DNA of 64,000 nucleotides from Kitasatospora phosalacinea (GCF_000716545.1 NZ_JNWZ01000033.1:62001-126000); one strand, 5' to 3'; shown: positions 1 to 8,677, numbered from the stretch's first letter. Made by a program: numbers and translations. Notes: generated by a model from the letters alone, not told the origin.

Positions 1-1
1 G

Positions 2-259
2 GCCGCCGGCATGTCCAGCAGAACCATCGCCCGGTTGGTCCCCTGCATGAAGCGGCCCACCATGGACGGCGCCCGGCGGGCTTCGGCGGTGATGAGCCAG
101 GAGCGGGCCCGTCTCTCCTCCGAGATCGACAGCCTGGCCGCCGCCCGGGAGGCGCTTGACCACTTGATCGAGGTCAACCGGACGTTCATGGCGGACGCGG
201 CGGACGCGGCGGACGGTTCGGGCGCCGGAGGAGCCGGAGGCGCCGGAGGGACCGGGTGA
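2..259 (+). CDS. MerR-family regulator, C-terminal fragment (5' cut by window edge)
   Basis: The frame is open to the left edge, so the N-terminal DNA-binding part lies outside the window. The visible tail has the RARL...I..L..AREALDHLI pattern that ends many actinobacterial MerR regulators, a dimerisation coiled coil, followed by a low-complexity Ala/Gly tail before TGA at 257-259. Target genes cannot be judged. The family call rests only on the coiled-coil tail and is moderate. Confidence 0.5.
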   Translation, partial: AAGMSSRTIARLVPCMKRPTMDGARRASAVMSQERARLSSEIDSLAAAREALDHLIEVNRTFMADAADAADGSGAGGAGGAGGTG

Positions 260-290
260 GGGGGCGGCGCGGGGCGGGCAGAATGCGGGG

Positions 291-848
291 ATGGAGTCGC
301 TCCCGTCGTCCCGACCGTCCTCGCCGCCGTGGCTGTACCTCGACGTCGACGGTCCGCTGATCCCGTTCGGCGGGCCGGCCGGGAGCCACCCGGAGCATCT
401 GTCGGAGCGCCGGATTCGCGAGGTGCTGGGCGCGGAGGCCGCCGGGCACCCGCTGCTGGCCAGGCTCGACCCCCGGTGCGGGGCGCGGATCGCGGCGCTG
501 CCCTGCCGGCCGGTGTGGGCCACCACCTGGGGGTACGAGGCCAACATCCGCGTCGCGCCGCTGCTCGGACTGCCGCGACTGCCCGTGCTGGAGGAGCCGG
601 ACGAGGCGGAGGCGCCCCACCGTTCGGACGCCCTGCCGCCCGGGGTGCACTGGAAGACGCCGCTACTGGTGGACCACGCGGGCGGGACGGCGTTCGCCTG
701 GGTGGACGACGAGATCGGGACGGCCGACCGGGAGTGGGTGGCGGCCCACCACCCGGGGCCCGCGCTGCTGCTGAGGATCGACCCCGGGGTGGGGCTGACG
801 GACGGGGATCTCACCGCCCTGGAGGAGTGGCTGCCCGCGCCGCAGTGA
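291..848 (+). CDS. HAD-superfamily-like hypothetical protein
   Basis: A 185-residue protein. Near the N-terminus (residues 16-22) it has a YLDVDGPL segment, which matches the HAD motif I DxDGxL (nucleophile Asp plus second Asp). A later segment with VDDE (around residues 140-143) could serve as the acidic motif IV. The middle has PVWATTWG, similar to the HAD domain of Swiss-Army-knife RNA repair-type proteins common in Streptomyces. A phosphatase or phosphotransferase role is likely from the family, but the substrate is unknown. The ATG at 291 follows a GGGG stretch. It stands alone before the convergent carboxyltransferase operon. Confidence 0.65.
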   Translation: MESLPSSRPSSPPWLYLDVDGPLIPFGGPAGSHPEHLSERRIREVLGAEAAGHPLLARLDPRCGARIAALPCRPVWATTWGYEANIRVAPLLGLPRLPVLEEPDEAEAPHRSDALPPGVHWKTPLLVDHAGGTAFAWVDDEIGTADREWVAAHHPGPALLLRIDPGVGLTDGDLTALEEWLPAPQ

Positions 849-934
849 ACGGGCGGGGGCGGCTGGCGAGCGGGCCGAGCGGGCCGGGTCCCCTGCCGGC
901 GCGTCGAGCGGGGAAGGGGACGGCCGGGTCGGCG

Positions 935-1213
935 TCAGGCGGGTGGTTCCTCGACCAGGTCGCAGGCGTACGGGAACTCGGCGAGCGAGACGCGGCGCCC
1001 CGGGTCGGGTTCGGCGGCGGCCAGGTCGGCGAACACGGCGGTCAGGCGCTCGCGTTGGGCTTCGGGGAGGTTGTTCAGCTCTCCGGCGACGTTCTCCATC
1101 AGCCCGACGGCGGTGTCGTCGGCGACTTCGTCGTCCTCGCACTCGTCGAGGAAGCGCAGCAGGTCGGCGATCACTCCGGCCAGGGCGGGGACCAGCGGGT
1201 CGGTGGTGCTCAT
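935..1213 (-). CDS. Small acidic protein translationally coupled to the carboxyltransferase
   Basis: A 92-residue, strongly acidic protein (FLDECEDDEV and several Glu/Asp clusters). Its ATG overlaps the stop codon of the upstream carboxyltransferase in an ATGA (1210-1213), so the two are very probably made together. I do not recognise a domain. The position after an acyl-CoA carboxylase subunit suggests an accessory role comparable in context, not in sequence, to the small epsilon subunits of actinobacterial acyl-CoA carboxylases. That is inference. Composition matches the neighbours. Confidence 0.7.
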   Translation of the reverse strand: MSTTDPLVPALAGVIADLLRFLDECEDDEVADDTAVGLMENVAGELNNLPEAQRERLTAVFADLAAAEPDPGRRVSLAEFPYACDLVEEPPA

Positions 1214-2715
1214 CGCGGGATGCCTCCTGGATCCGGGCCGCCGAGGCGGCGGTTGCGGGCGGCCCGGGCGGCGAGGCGCTCGGCGTCCGGGAGTTCGGCG
1301 AGTTCGGCCAGCGCGGTGGTGACGGCGGCGGCCAGGCGCTCGCGCAGGTCGGCCGGGTCGGCGCTCTCGGGGACGACCAGGTCGACCAGGCCGGTGGCGG
1401 TCAGCTCGGTGGCCGTGATGCCCTGGGCGCGGGCGAGTTGGGGCGCGTGCTCGCCGTCGCGGTGGACGATCGCCGAGGCGCCCTCGGGCGGCAGCGGGGC
1501 CAGCCAGGCGTGCTGGGCGGCGATCACCCGGTCGGCGGGCAGCAGGGCGAGCGCGCCGCCCCCGCTGCCCTGGCCGAGCAGCACGGCCAGCACCGGGGTG
1601 CGCAGCCCGACCAGGGTGGTCAGGCAGTGGGCGATCTCCAGTGCCACGCCGTCGAGTTCGGCCTCGATCGAGAGTTCCGCGCCGGTGGTGTCGACCACGG
1701 TGAGCAGCGGCATCCCGAGTTCCTCGGCGAGCTGCGCCTGGCGCCGGACGGCCCGCAGATCGGCTGCGGTGAACGGGAGTGGGAGCCGGTCGGGGCCCGG
1801 GCGCTGCTGGGCGACGACCATGACGGGCCGTCCGCCGATCAGCGCCAGGCCCCGGACCAGCGCGCTGTCGCCGTCCAGCGGGAGGAAGGTCTCGGCGGTG
1901 TGGTGCAGGAGTTCGAGCGCGGACAGCCGGTCGGGGCGGCGGCTGAGCAGCACCGACTCCCAGGCGTCCGAGGGCTCGGCGGCGTCCGGCGGCGCGGGAG
2001 CGGGCGCGGGGACGGGCGCGGGGACGGGCACGGTGACGGACGCGGACGCGGGTCGGGCGGTGAGGACGGCGAGGGCCCGGGCCAGGAAGGCGCGCAGCCG
2101 CTCCGGCGGGACGATCGCGTCCAGCCGCCCGTTGGCGGCCAGCGTCTCGGCGCGCTGGACGGCCGGCGGCAGCGGTTCGCCGCGCAGCTCCTCGTACACC
2201 CGGGGGCCGAGGAAGCCGAGCCGGGCGGCCGGTTCGGCGAGCACCAGGTGGCCGAGGGTGCCCCAGGACGCGAACACCCCGCCCATGGTGGGGTTGCGCA
2301 GGTAGGTCAGGTACGGCAGGCCCGCGCTGCGGTGGGCGTGGACGGCGGCGGTGACCCGGACCATGCACAGGAACGCGGCCGAACCCTCCTGCATCCGGGT
2401 GCCGCCGGAGACCGGCAGGGCGACCAGCGGCAGGCGCTCGGCGGTGGCGCGTTCCACGGCGCGGGTGATCCGTTCGGCGGTGGCCACGCCGATCGAGCCG
2501 CCGAGGAAGGCGAACTCGCCGGCGACCAGGGCGACCGGCCGCCCGTCCAGCAGGGCGTGCCCGGTGAGCACGGCCTCGTCCAGGCCGGTGCGCTCGCGGG
2601 CCCGGGCCAGCGCGTCCCGGTAGCCCGGGTCGGCGTACTCGGCGGTGACCGGCTCGTCCCAGCTGCGGAAGGTGCCGGGGTCGACCAGCAGGTCCAGGAG
2701 TTGACGTGCCGTCAC
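1210..2715 (-). CDS. Acetyl-CoA carboxylase carboxyltransferase, fused beta and alpha halves
   Basis: A 501-residue crotonase-fold protein with two carboxyltransferase halves joined by a Pro/Ala/Val linker (about residues 228-247). The N-half has GGSIGVATAERITRA and PVSGGTRMQEG, typical of the AccD-like CoA-binding region. The C-half has LGQGSGGGALALLPADRV, the carboxybiotin oxyanion motif of AccA. It should move carboxyl from biotin to acetyl-CoA, giving malonyl-CoA. No biotin carboxylase or biotin carrier is in the window, so it must borrow them. The GTG start at 2715 begins VTARQLLDLL. It is likely the malonyl-CoA supplier for the adjacent KS/ACP cluster, though a housekeeping role is possible. 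Confidence 0.85.
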   Translation of the reverse strand: MTARQLLDLLVDPGTFRSWDEPVTAEYADPGYRDALARARERTGLDEAVLTGHALLDGRPVALVAGEFAFLGGSIGVATAERITRAVERATAERLPLVALPVSGGTRMQEGSAAFLCMVRVTAAVHAHRSAGLPYLTYLRNPTMGGVFASWGTLGHLVLAEPAARLGFLGPRVYEELRGEPLPPAVQRAETLAANGRLDAIVPPERLRAFLARALAVLTARPASASVTVPVPAPVPAPAPAPPDAAEPSDAWESVLLSRRPDRLSALELLHHTAETFLPLDGDSALVRGLALIGGRPVMVVAQQRPGPDRLPLPFTAADLRAVRRQAQLAEELGMPLLTVVDTTGAELSIEAELDGVALEIAHCLTTLVGLRTPVLAVLLGQGSGGGALALLPADRVIAAQHAWLAPLPPEGASAIVHRDGEHAPQLARAQGITATELTATGLVDLVVPESADPADLRERLAAAVTTALAELAELPDAERLAARAARNRRLGGPDPGGIPR

Positions 2716-2911
2716 CGTGGCCTCCGTCGGGGGAGCGGGGGAGTCGAGCGGGGGTCGGCCGTGGCCGCGAGGAGGGGAGGGCGGCCGGGCGTCACCAGAC
2801 CCTAGCGGCGCGGCCCGGCCGTCGGCCGGTGCGCCGCACGAGGGTGAGCAGGATCACCGGTACGCGGCGCGACGGTGGCGCGGCGGAACGTGACGCAGCA
2901 GACACCGGGGT
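2716..2911. other. Divergent intergenic region between carboxyltransferase and nsrR
   Basis: About 196 bases with no coding potential I can support. It should carry the promoter of the carboxyltransferase operon (leftward) and most of the nsrR promoter (rightward). The only defined element is the NsrR site listed at its right edge. Confidence 0.5.
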
Positions 2912-2934
2912 AATTGGTATCCAAGATGCGCAAT
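2912..2934 (+). promoter_or_regulatory. NsrR operator upstream of nsrR (11-1-11 inverted repeat)
   Basis: The arms AATTGGTATCC and AGATGCGCAAT flank a single A, ending 17 bases before the nsrR GTG. The right arm shares AGATGCG with the site in front of hmp. The 11-1-11 layout agrees with the known Streptomyces NsrR sites upstream of nsrR and hmpA. The left arm is degenerate, so binding is probably weaker than at hmp. The site position implies autorepression. Confidence 0.7.
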
Positions 2935-2951
2935 TGGCTAGAGTCGGCGCC

Positions 2952-3473
2952 GTGAGGCTGACCAAGAGCACCGACATCGCCCTGCGCATCGCGATGCACC
3001 TGGCGGTGCTGGACGAGGACCGGACCCCGACCACCCGCGAGGTGGCCGAGGCGGTCGCCGTCCCCTACAACCACGCGGCGAAGGTGGTCAGCCGGCTCCA
3101 GCACCTGGGCATCGTCGAGGCCCGGCGCGGGCGCGGCGGGGGGCTCGCCCTGACCGCCGCCGGGCGCACCGGATCGCTCGGCCGGATCGTCCGGGAGCTG
3201 GAGGGCGTCGGGGACGTGGTCGGCTGCGAGGACGACCAGCCCTGCCCGCTGCGCCACTCCTGTCGGCTGCGCGGTGCGCTGCGACGGGCGCAGGAAGCGT
3301 TCTACGCCTCGCTCGACCCGCTGACCGTGGACGACCTGGTCGGCGGGGAGGGCGGGGGGAGTGGCGGGAGCAGCGGGAGCGGCCCGGTCCTGCTCGGCCT
3401 GCCGGTCGTGCCGGACTCCGGTGGCGTGCCGTCCGGCCCGCCGGGGCCGGGGCCGTTCGGCCCTTCCGCGTAG
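2952..3473 (+). CDS. nsrR: NsrR, nitric-oxide-sensing [4Fe-4S] Rrf2-family repressor
   Basis: A 173-residue Rrf2 protein with an N-terminal winged helix (RLTKSTDIALRIAMHLAVL) and three cluster cysteines at residues 92, 98 and 104 in a CX5CX5C array. Asp8 is also present. In S. coelicolor NsrR, three Cys at nearly the same places plus Asp8 hold the [4Fe-4S] cluster. The GTG start at 2952 gives the conserved VRLTK beginning. The last 35 or so residues are a Gly/Ser/Pro tail not needed for the fold. It controls itself and hmp through the two operators seen here; nitrosylation of the cluster releases DNA. Confidence 0.93.
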   Translation: MRLTKSTDIALRIAMHLAVLDEDRTPTTREVAEAVAVPYNHAAKVVSRLQHLGIVEARRGRGGGLALTAAGRTGSLGRIVRELEGVGDVVGCEDDQPCPLRHSCRLRGALRRAQEAFYASLDPLTVDDLVGGEGGGSGGSSGSGPVLLGLPVVPDSGGVPSGPPGPGPFGPSA

Positions 3474-3580
3474 CCGCGCGCCGGACGAGCATCGGGGCGA
3501 GCGACGAGCAGTGAGCGACGGCCGGCGCCGGTGGGCGCAGGTCGACGGCAAGTCCAGTAGTAGGTTTTCCCACACCGTTT

Positions 3581-3603
3581 AATACGCATCTCAGATGCGA
3601 GTT
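3581..3603 (+). promoter_or_regulatory. NsrR operator in front of hmp
   Basis: AATACGCATCT-C-AGATGCGAGTT, with a perfect inner palindrome CGCATCT/AGATGCG. It ends 11 bases before the hmp ATG and just upstream of the GGAG ribosome binding site (3606-3609), so bound NsrR would block transcription initiation. It fits the known Streptomyces hmpA-type NsrR site very well. Confidence 0.88.
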
Positions 3604-3614
3604 TGGAGTTTCGG

Positions 3615-4796
3615 ATGCTGTCCGAGAAGTCCGCGGAGACCGTGCGCGCCACCCTCCCCGTGGTGGGCGCGGCCATCGGGGAGATCACCGGCTCGTTCTA
3701 CGACCGGCTCTTCGCGGCCCACCCCGAGCTGCTGCGCGACCTGTTCAACCGGGGCAACCAGGCCGACGGCAGCCAGCGCCAGGCGCTGGCCGGCTCGATA
3801 GCCGCCTTCGCCACCGCCCTGGTCGAGCACCCCGACCAGCGCCCGGACGCCATGCTCGCCCGCATCGCCCACAAGCACGCCTCGCTCGGCATCGCCCCCG
3901 AGCAGTACCAGGTGGTCCACACCCACCTGTTCGCCGCCATCGTCGAGGTGCTCGGCGACGCCGTCACCCCCGAGGTCGCCGCCGCCTGGGACGAGGTGTA
4001 CTGGCTGATGGCCAACGCCCTGATCGCCATCGAGGCCCGCCTGTACGAGGAGAGCGGCACCCGCGGCGAACGCCGCCCCTACACGGTGGTCGCCCGCACC
4101 GCCGAGACCGCCGACGTCGCGACCTTCCTGCTGCGCCCCGCCGACGGCGGCCCCGTCCCGGCGCACAAGCCCGGCCAGTACGTCTCGGTGCAGGTCGAAC
4201 TCCCCGACGGTGCCCGGCAGATCCGTCAGTACAGCCTCTCCGGGCAGCCCGAAGGTGCCCTGCGGATCACCGTCAAGAAGGTGGCCGGCGACCCGGTCGG
4301 CGAGGTCTCCAACCACCTGCACCGGCACGTCGACGAGGGCGCGGTGCTGCTGGTCGGCGCCCCGTTCGGCGACGTGCGACTGGAGGACGGCGATCGGCCG
4401 TTGGTGCTGGCCTCGGCCGGCATCGGCTGCACCCCGATCGTCGGCATGCTCGCCCACCTCGCCGAGACCGGCGCCACCCGCAGGGTGATCGCCGTGCACG
4501 GCGACCGGCAGGAGTCCGCGCACGCCTTCCGCGAGGAGTACGCGCAGCTGGTCGACAAGCTCCCCGGCGGCGAGGCGCACGTCTGGTACGAGCGCCCCGA
4601 GGGCGAGTGGCCCGCCGAGCGCACCGGCCTGGTCGACCTGGCCGGCCTGGACGTCCCGGCCGGGGCCGTCGCCTACCTGTGCGGCCCGCTGCCGTTCATG
4701 CGCGCCGTCCGCGCCCAGCTGCTCGCCGCCGGAGTGCCCGCCGCCGACGTCCACTACGAGGTCTTCGGCCCCGACCTGTGGCTCGGCCGGGCCTGA
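3615..4796 (+). CDS. hmp: Flavohaemoglobin, nitric oxide dioxygenase
   Basis: A 393-residue protein with an N-terminal globin domain (about residues 1-138) and a C-terminal FAD/NAD ferredoxin-reductase domain (about 145-393). The haem-proximal region HKHASLGIAPEQY, the FAD motif RQYSLS and the NAD-binding SAGIGCTPIVGML are visible, as is the terminal YEVFGPD. It oxidises NO to nitrate with O2 and NAD(P)H in the cytoplasm. I chose ATG 3615 over TTG 3603 because it matches the family start MLS and has GGAG six bases upstream. The NsrR operator directly precedes it. Confidence 0.95.
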   Translation: MLSEKSAETVRATLPVVGAAIGEITGSFYDRLFAAHPELLRDLFNRGNQADGSQRQALAGSIAAFATALVEHPDQRPDAMLARIAHKHASLGIAPEQYQVVHTHLFAAIVEVLGDAVTPEVAAAWDEVYWLMANALIAIEARLYEESGTRGERRPYTVVARTAETADVATFLLRPADGGPVPAHKPGQYVSVQVELPDGARQIRQYSLSGQPEGALRITVKKVAGDPVGEVSNHLHRHVDEGAVLLVGAPFGDVRLEDGDRPLVLASAGIGCTPIVGMLAHLAETGATRRVIAVHGDRQESAHAFREEYAQLVDKLPGGEAHVWYERPEGEWPAERTGLVDLAGLDVPAGAVAYLCGPLPFMRAVRAQLLAAGVPAADVHYEVFGPDLWLGRA

Positions 4797-4854
4797 CCCG
4801 GCCGAACCCGCGAGCGGTCGACCACCGCACGGGCAAAGGCGGGTGACGACGGAA

Positions 4855-4898
4855 CGGCTCGGCGCCGGAGCGGTGGGAACCGCCCCGGCGCCGAGCCG
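4855..4898. terminator. Bidirectional hairpin terminator between convergent hmp and DUF3050 genes
   Basis: A 14-bp perfect stem, CGGCTCGGCGCCGG paired with CCGGCGCCGAGCCG, with a second short stem (GCGGT/ACCGC) inside the loop. It lies 58 bases after the hmp stop and about 38 bases after the stop of the opposing gene, as expected for a shared terminator. Confidence 0.8.
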
Positions 4899-4936
4899 CC
4901 TTCGCGCCCGCGCGCCTCAGCGCGGCGGGACGGCGG

Positions 4937-5719
4937 TCACAGCGCGGCCGTGATCGCGTCCCAGAGCGCGACCCGGGCCCGCAGCGCGGCGCGGACCGTC
5001 GCCGCGCACTCCTCCCAGCGCTCGGTGTCGTCGCCGCACAGGTCGATCAGCATCTGCATCGCCATCGGGGTGTGCTGCTCGCCGTCCACCTCGATGTGCC
5101 GGGCCAGGTAGTCCTTGAAGACGCCCAACCGCCCCTCGGCGTCGTCGATCCGGACCACCTGCTCGAACATCTCCGGGATCAGGTCCTCCCGGCCGAACGC
5201 GAACGCCGCGGCCTGGCAGTGCACCGGCGCGTCGTCGATGATCCCGAACGTGACGGCCATGAACGCGGCCGCCGCCTCCGGGACCTCCGCCGTCTTCGCG
5301 GCCTCCGTGACCGGCAGGCCGGACCTGAGGGCGGTCAGGAACGCCTCGACCGGAGCGGTGTCCGCGCCCGCCCGGGCCATCCCGTCCAGGTACAGCTCGA
5401 AGTGGCTGGTGTAGCCGTCGCCGAGCTCGTCGCTCTCCTCCACCAGCACGATCTCGTTGATCAGCCGGCGGCTCGCGGTCGGGCCGTCCGGCAGCCACGG
5501 CAGGTTCACGCACGTCAGCTGCCGCTGGAGGCACTTGAGCAGGGACATGAAGTCCCAGACGGCGAACACGTGGGTCTGCTGGAAGGTCCGCACCTTCTCC
5601 AGGCTGTCCAGCGACAGGTACATCGGGTGGGAGACCACCTCGCGGCGGACCTCCTCGATCGACTCGCGCAGGGCGGTCAGGCCGGGGTGGCTGCGGTCCC
5701 AGTGGTAGCGGTCGCTCAC
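4937..5719 (-). CDS. DUF3050 family haem-oxygenase-like (HDO-type) protein
   Basis: A 260-residue all-helical protein with the full DUF3050 signature: [63 protein letters not shown] and LCGDD. The family belongs to the haem-oxygenase-like diiron fold and includes MgoB of the mangotoxin (mgo) genes, a cluster involved in making N-oxygenated signals. Conserved His/Asp/Glu in those motifs are candidate metal ligands. The start is GTG 5719, behind AGGAGA. It follows E1-beta by 98 bases on the same strand and is probably the last gene of the large minus-strand array. The reaction is not known; N-oxidation, C-C cleavage or desaturation are all possible for the fold. Confidence 0.82.
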   Translation of the reverse strand: MSDRYHWDRSHPGLTALRESIEEVRREVVSHPMYLSLDSLEKVRTFQQTHVFAVWDFMSLLKCLQRQLTCVNLPWLPDGPTASRRLINEIVLVEESDELGDGYTSHFELYLDGMARAGADTAPVEAFLTALRSGLPVTEAAKTAEVPEAAAAFMAVTFGIIDDAPVHCQAAAFAFGREDLIPEMFEQVVRIDDAEGRLGVFKDYLARHIEVDGEQHTPMAMQMLIDLCGDDTERWEECAATVRAALRARVALWDAITAAL

Positions 5720-5817
5720 GGCTGTTCTCCTCGTGTGGTGTGTCGGGGGGCGGGTGGAGACTATGCGGGTGGACGCGGCGGTGGTCCGGTCAGGAAAACG
5801 AGTGCCCGAAGGGGCAG

Positions 5818-6780
5818 TTACTTCAAGGCCGCCCGGATCGCGTCGCGCAGCTGCCCGGCGCTCGGCTGCACGGCCCGGTCCAGGGTCGGGGCGAACGGCA
5901 GGACCGCGCCGTCCGGGCGGGTCACCCGGCGGGGCGGGGCGAGCAGGCGGCACTCCTCGGCGGCGACGGCCAGTACCTCGGCGGCGAACCCGGCGAAGCG
6001 GTTGGAGTCGTCGGCCACCACCAGCCGGCCGGTGCGGCCCAGCGACTCCACCAGCGCCGCCCGGTCCAGCGGGTACAGGGTGCGCGGGTCGAGCACCTCC
6101 ACCGACACCTCGCCCGCCAACTCCTCGGCCACCGCGACGGCCTGGTGCACCAGGTGGCCGACCGCGACCACCGTCACGTCCGTGCCCCGCCGCACCGTCC
6201 GGGCGGTGCCGATCGGCACCGGCACCAGCGGCGCCGTCACGTCCTCCCGGACGCCCAGCGCGCCCGCCGGGGCGAACAGCACCACCGGGTCGTCGTCCCG
6301 GATCGCCGAACTCAGCAGCCCGTACGCGTCGGTGGGCGTCGCCGGTGCCAGCGTCTTGATGCCCACGTGCGCGAACAGGCCGTACGGGTGGTCCGAGTGC
6401 TGCCCCGCCCAGCCGCTGCGGGAACCCGAGCCCGGCACCACCACGGTCAGCGGCACCCGCGCCTGCCCGCCCGTCATCAGCGAGAACTTGTGCGCCTGGT
6501 TGGCGAGTTGCTCGAACACCAGGAACAGCAGGGACGGGATCTGCAACTCGATCACCGGGCGCATCCCGTTCAGCGCCGCCCCGATCCCCGCCGAGGTGAA
6601 CGCCTGCTCCGACAGCGGCACGTCCACCACCCGCTCGGCGCCGAAGCGCTGTTGCAGGCCCAGGGTCAGGCCGGCCAGGCCCGCGCCCACGTCCTCGCCG
6701 AACACGCACACCGCCGGATCGGCCTCCAGCGCGTCCGCCAGCGCCCGGTTCATCGCCTTGGCGTACGACAACAGCGTCAC
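5818..6780 (-). CDS. 2-oxoacid dehydrogenase E1 component, beta subunit
   Basis: A 320-residue transketolase-type subunit: [31 protein letters not shown] and the C-terminal [13 protein letters not shown] typical of PDH/branched-chain E1-beta. With the preceding E1-alpha it should form an alpha2beta2 ThDP enzyme that decarboxylates a 2-oxo acid. The GTG start at 6780 overlaps the E1-alpha stop (GTGA). No E2 or E3 gene is in the window. In the pristinamycin phenylglycine genes a similar pair (PglB/PglC) is thought to turn phenylpyruvate into phenylacetyl-CoA. An aryl-pyruvate or aryl-glyoxylate substrate is inferred from context here. Confidence 0.87.
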   Translation of the reverse strand: MTLLSYAKAMNRALADALEADPAVCVFGEDVGAGLAGLTLGLQQRFGAERVVDVPLSEQAFTSAGIGAALNGMRPVIELQIPSLLFLVFEQLANQAHKFSLMTGGQARVPLTVVVPGSGSRSGWAGQHSDHPYGLFAHVGIKTLAPATPTDAYGLLSSAIRDDDPVVLFAPAGALGVREDVTAPLVPVPIGTARTVRRGTDVTVVAVGHLVHQAVAVAEELAGEVSVEVLDPRTLYPLDRAALVESLGRTGRLVVADDSNRFAGFAAEVLAVAAEECRLLAPPRRVTRPDGAVLPFAPTLDRAVQPSAGQLRDAIRAALK

Positions 6781-7745
6781 AGGGCCGCTCCCGACCTGGG
6801 CCGCAGCCCGCTCGCGTACAGGTGATCGGTGGCCGTCGCCGGATCGGGCTCCGCCGAGGCGAGCGCGAACCCGGCTGCCGAGGACAGGAGTTCGGCCACC
6901 TCCAGGTCGATGGCGGCGGCCCCGGGCGGCTGGGCCGCCAGCGGGTCGCGCTCCCGCCAGGACGCCACCTCCTCGGCCGTCCGGTACGACAGCCGGAAGC
7001 GCCGCTCCATCGTGTGGTGCGCCTCGAAGCGGTACGTCAGGCACTCCAGGAACGACGGCCCGCCGCCCGAGCGCGCCCGCTCCACCGCCCGTTCGGCCGC
7101 CGCCCGGACCGCCTCCACGTCCATCCCGTCCACCGTCTCGGCCGGGATGCCGAACGCCGCCGCCCGGCCGCACGCCGAACCACCCACCGCCGAGGCGGCC
7201 GGCAGCGTCGTCGCGTAACCGTTGTTCTCGCAGACGAACACCACCGGCGCCCGCCAGATCGACGCCAGGTTCAACGACTCCAGCAGCACGCCCTGGTTGA
7301 GCGCGCCGTCCCCGAAGAACGAGGCCAGCACGGTGGGTTCACCGCGCCGCCGGGCCGCCCAGGCCGCACCGACCGCGATCGGCGCGCCCGCGCCGACGAT
7401 GCCGTTGGCGCCCAGGATGCCCAGCGAGAAGTCCGCGGCGTGCATCGAACCGCCCCGGCCGCCGTTCAACCCGCCGACGCGGCCCAGCAGTTCGGCCAGC
7501 AGCCGGCCCGGGTCGGCGCCCTTGGCCAGCACGTGCCCGTGCCCCCGGTGCGTCGAGGTCAACTGGTCGGCCGGATCCAGCGCCGCGCACACGCCGACCG
7601 CCACCGCCTCCTGCCCGATGTACGGGTGGGTGCCGCCGACCACCAGCCCCGAACGCACCCACTCCAGGGCCAGCTCCTCGAACGAGCGGATCAGCCGCAT
7701 CGTCCGGTACCGGCCCGCCGGGTCCGCCAGGTGCGGCAGGCTCAC
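6777..7745 (-). CDS. 2-oxoacid dehydrogenase E1 component, alpha subunit
   Basis: A 322-residue ThDP-binding subunit with [10 protein letters not shown] followed about 26 residues later by CENNGYA, the ThDP-motif GDG...NN. It also has [11 protein letters not shown] and the phosphorylation-loop-like [15 protein letters not shown] use GTG 7745 because it makes a GTGA overlap with the upstream gene, as elsewhere in this operon; GTG 7760 (five residues more) is the alternative. It pairs with E1-beta. Resemblance is to acetoin/branched-chain/Pgl-type E1-alpha rather than to homodimeric AceE. Confidence 0.87.
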   Translation of the reverse strand: MSLPHLADPAGRYRTMRLIRSFEELALEWVRSGLVVGGTHPYIGQEAVAVGVCAALDPADQLTSTHRGHGHVLAKGADPGRLLAELLGRVGGLNGGRGGSMHAADFSLGILGANGIVGAGAPIAVGAAWAARRRGEPTVLASFFGDGALNQGVLLESLNLASIWRAPVVFVCENNGYATTLPAASAVGGSACGRAAAFGIPAETVDGMDVEAVRAAAERAVERARSGGGPSFLECLTYRFEAHHTMERRFRLSYRTAEEVASWRERDPLAAQPPGAAAIDLEVAELLSSAAGFALASAEPDPATATDHLYASGLRPRSGAAL

Positions 7746-8677
7746 CGGCCCGACCGCCACAGCACCGGGCAGAACTCCGGGTCCGCGTAGTCCGGCCGGC
7801 CGTCCGCGTCCCGCCGCACCACCGCGTCGTGGTTGTACACCACCGGCGAACCGTCCGGCCTCAGGTACGAGCGGTACCGGTTCGACCCGTCCTGCAGGTG
7901 CAGCGACACCGCCCGGCGCGGCTGCGCGGACCGGTTCGGACCCGAGCCGTGGTACGTGCGGCAGTGGTGGAAGGACACGTGCCCGCGCGGGATCTCGACC
8001 GGCACCGTGCGCACCGTCGAACCGTTGAACTCGGCGTTCTCGCGCAGCAGTTGCTCCAGCTCCGAGCGGTCCCGGGCGGCGAAGTGCCGGGTCGAGTCGT
8101 CACCGCCCGGCCGCTCCTCCCAGCGGTGGCTGCCGTCCACCATGGTGATGGTGCCCATCTCCTCCGTGCAGTCGTGGAACGGCAGGAACGCCGTCAGCAT
8201 CCGCTGCGAGGTGGAGGTCTGCCAGTAGTGCTTGTCGAAGTGCCACGGCACCACGTTGCTCGGCTCGCCCGGCACCGGCGGCTTGTAGATCAGCGTCGCC
8301 TGGAACAGCCGGATCTCCTCCGCCTGCGCCAGGCGTGCCGCGACCGCCCCCAGCAGCGGCTTGCGCAGGATCCGGCCGATCTCCTCGTGCTCGTAGTGCA
8401 CGTAGTCGTTGTGCCGCTGCACCGGCCCGTCCGACGGCTTCCACGAGGCCAGGTGCGGCGGCCGGGCCGGGAGTTCACGGCTCCGCTCACCCGCGTAGTA
8501 GCGCTCGGTGGCGGCCTGCAGGGCGTCCAGCTCGGCGTCGGAGAACAGCCGCCGGGACAGGTACCAGCCGTGCTCCGCGTACCCGAGCACCTCCTCGACG
8601 GTCGGCAGCAGCGCCGACTCCTCCTCGGTCAAACCGAACCGCTCGGTCAACTCGAACTGCTCGATGGCGGTGGACAC
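7742..8677 (-). CDS. Phytanoyl-CoA dioxygenase (PhyH)-family Fe(II)/2-oxoglutarate oxygenase
   Basis: A 311-residue double-stranded beta-helix protein. The iron triad is visible as WHFDKHY (HxD) and the distal YHGSG followed by an Arg-rich strand that would hold 2-oxoglutarate. It should hydroxylate an acyl-CoA, acyl-ACP or free acid. GTG 8677 follows AAGGAGAG, 16 bases after the HmaS stop. The order dioxygenase, E1-alpha, E1-beta is the order I recall for the pristinamycin pgl genes, where the first gene acts on the aryl-acetyl-CoA. A direct PglA equivalence is not certain. Confidence 0.82.
   Translation of the reverse strand: MSTAIEQFELTERFGLTEEESALLPTVEEVLGYAEHGWYLSRRLFSDAELDALQAATERYYAGERSRELPARPPHLASWKPSDGPVQRHNDYVHYEHEEIGRILRKPLLGAVAARLAQAEEIRLFQATLIYKPPVPGEPSNVVPWHFDKHYWQTSTSQRMLTAFLPFHDCTEEMGTITMVDGSHRWEERPGGDDSTRHFAARDRSELEQLLRENAEFNGSTVRTVPVEIPRGHVSFHHCRTYHGSGPNRSAQPRRAVSLHLQDGSNRYRSYLRPDGSPVVYNHDAVVRRDADGRPDYADPEFCPVLWRSGR

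Noticed and set aside
329..2805. Long plus-strand frames (over 600 codons) opposite the carboxyltransferase
   Set aside because: They are Arg/Gly/Ala-rich, have no recognisable domain and mirror a clear gene on the minus strand. They are frames left open by high GC.
3603..3614. TTG 3603 as the hmp start
   Set aside because: The extra four residues are not in the family, the start would overlap the operator, and the GGAG sits correctly for ATG 3615.
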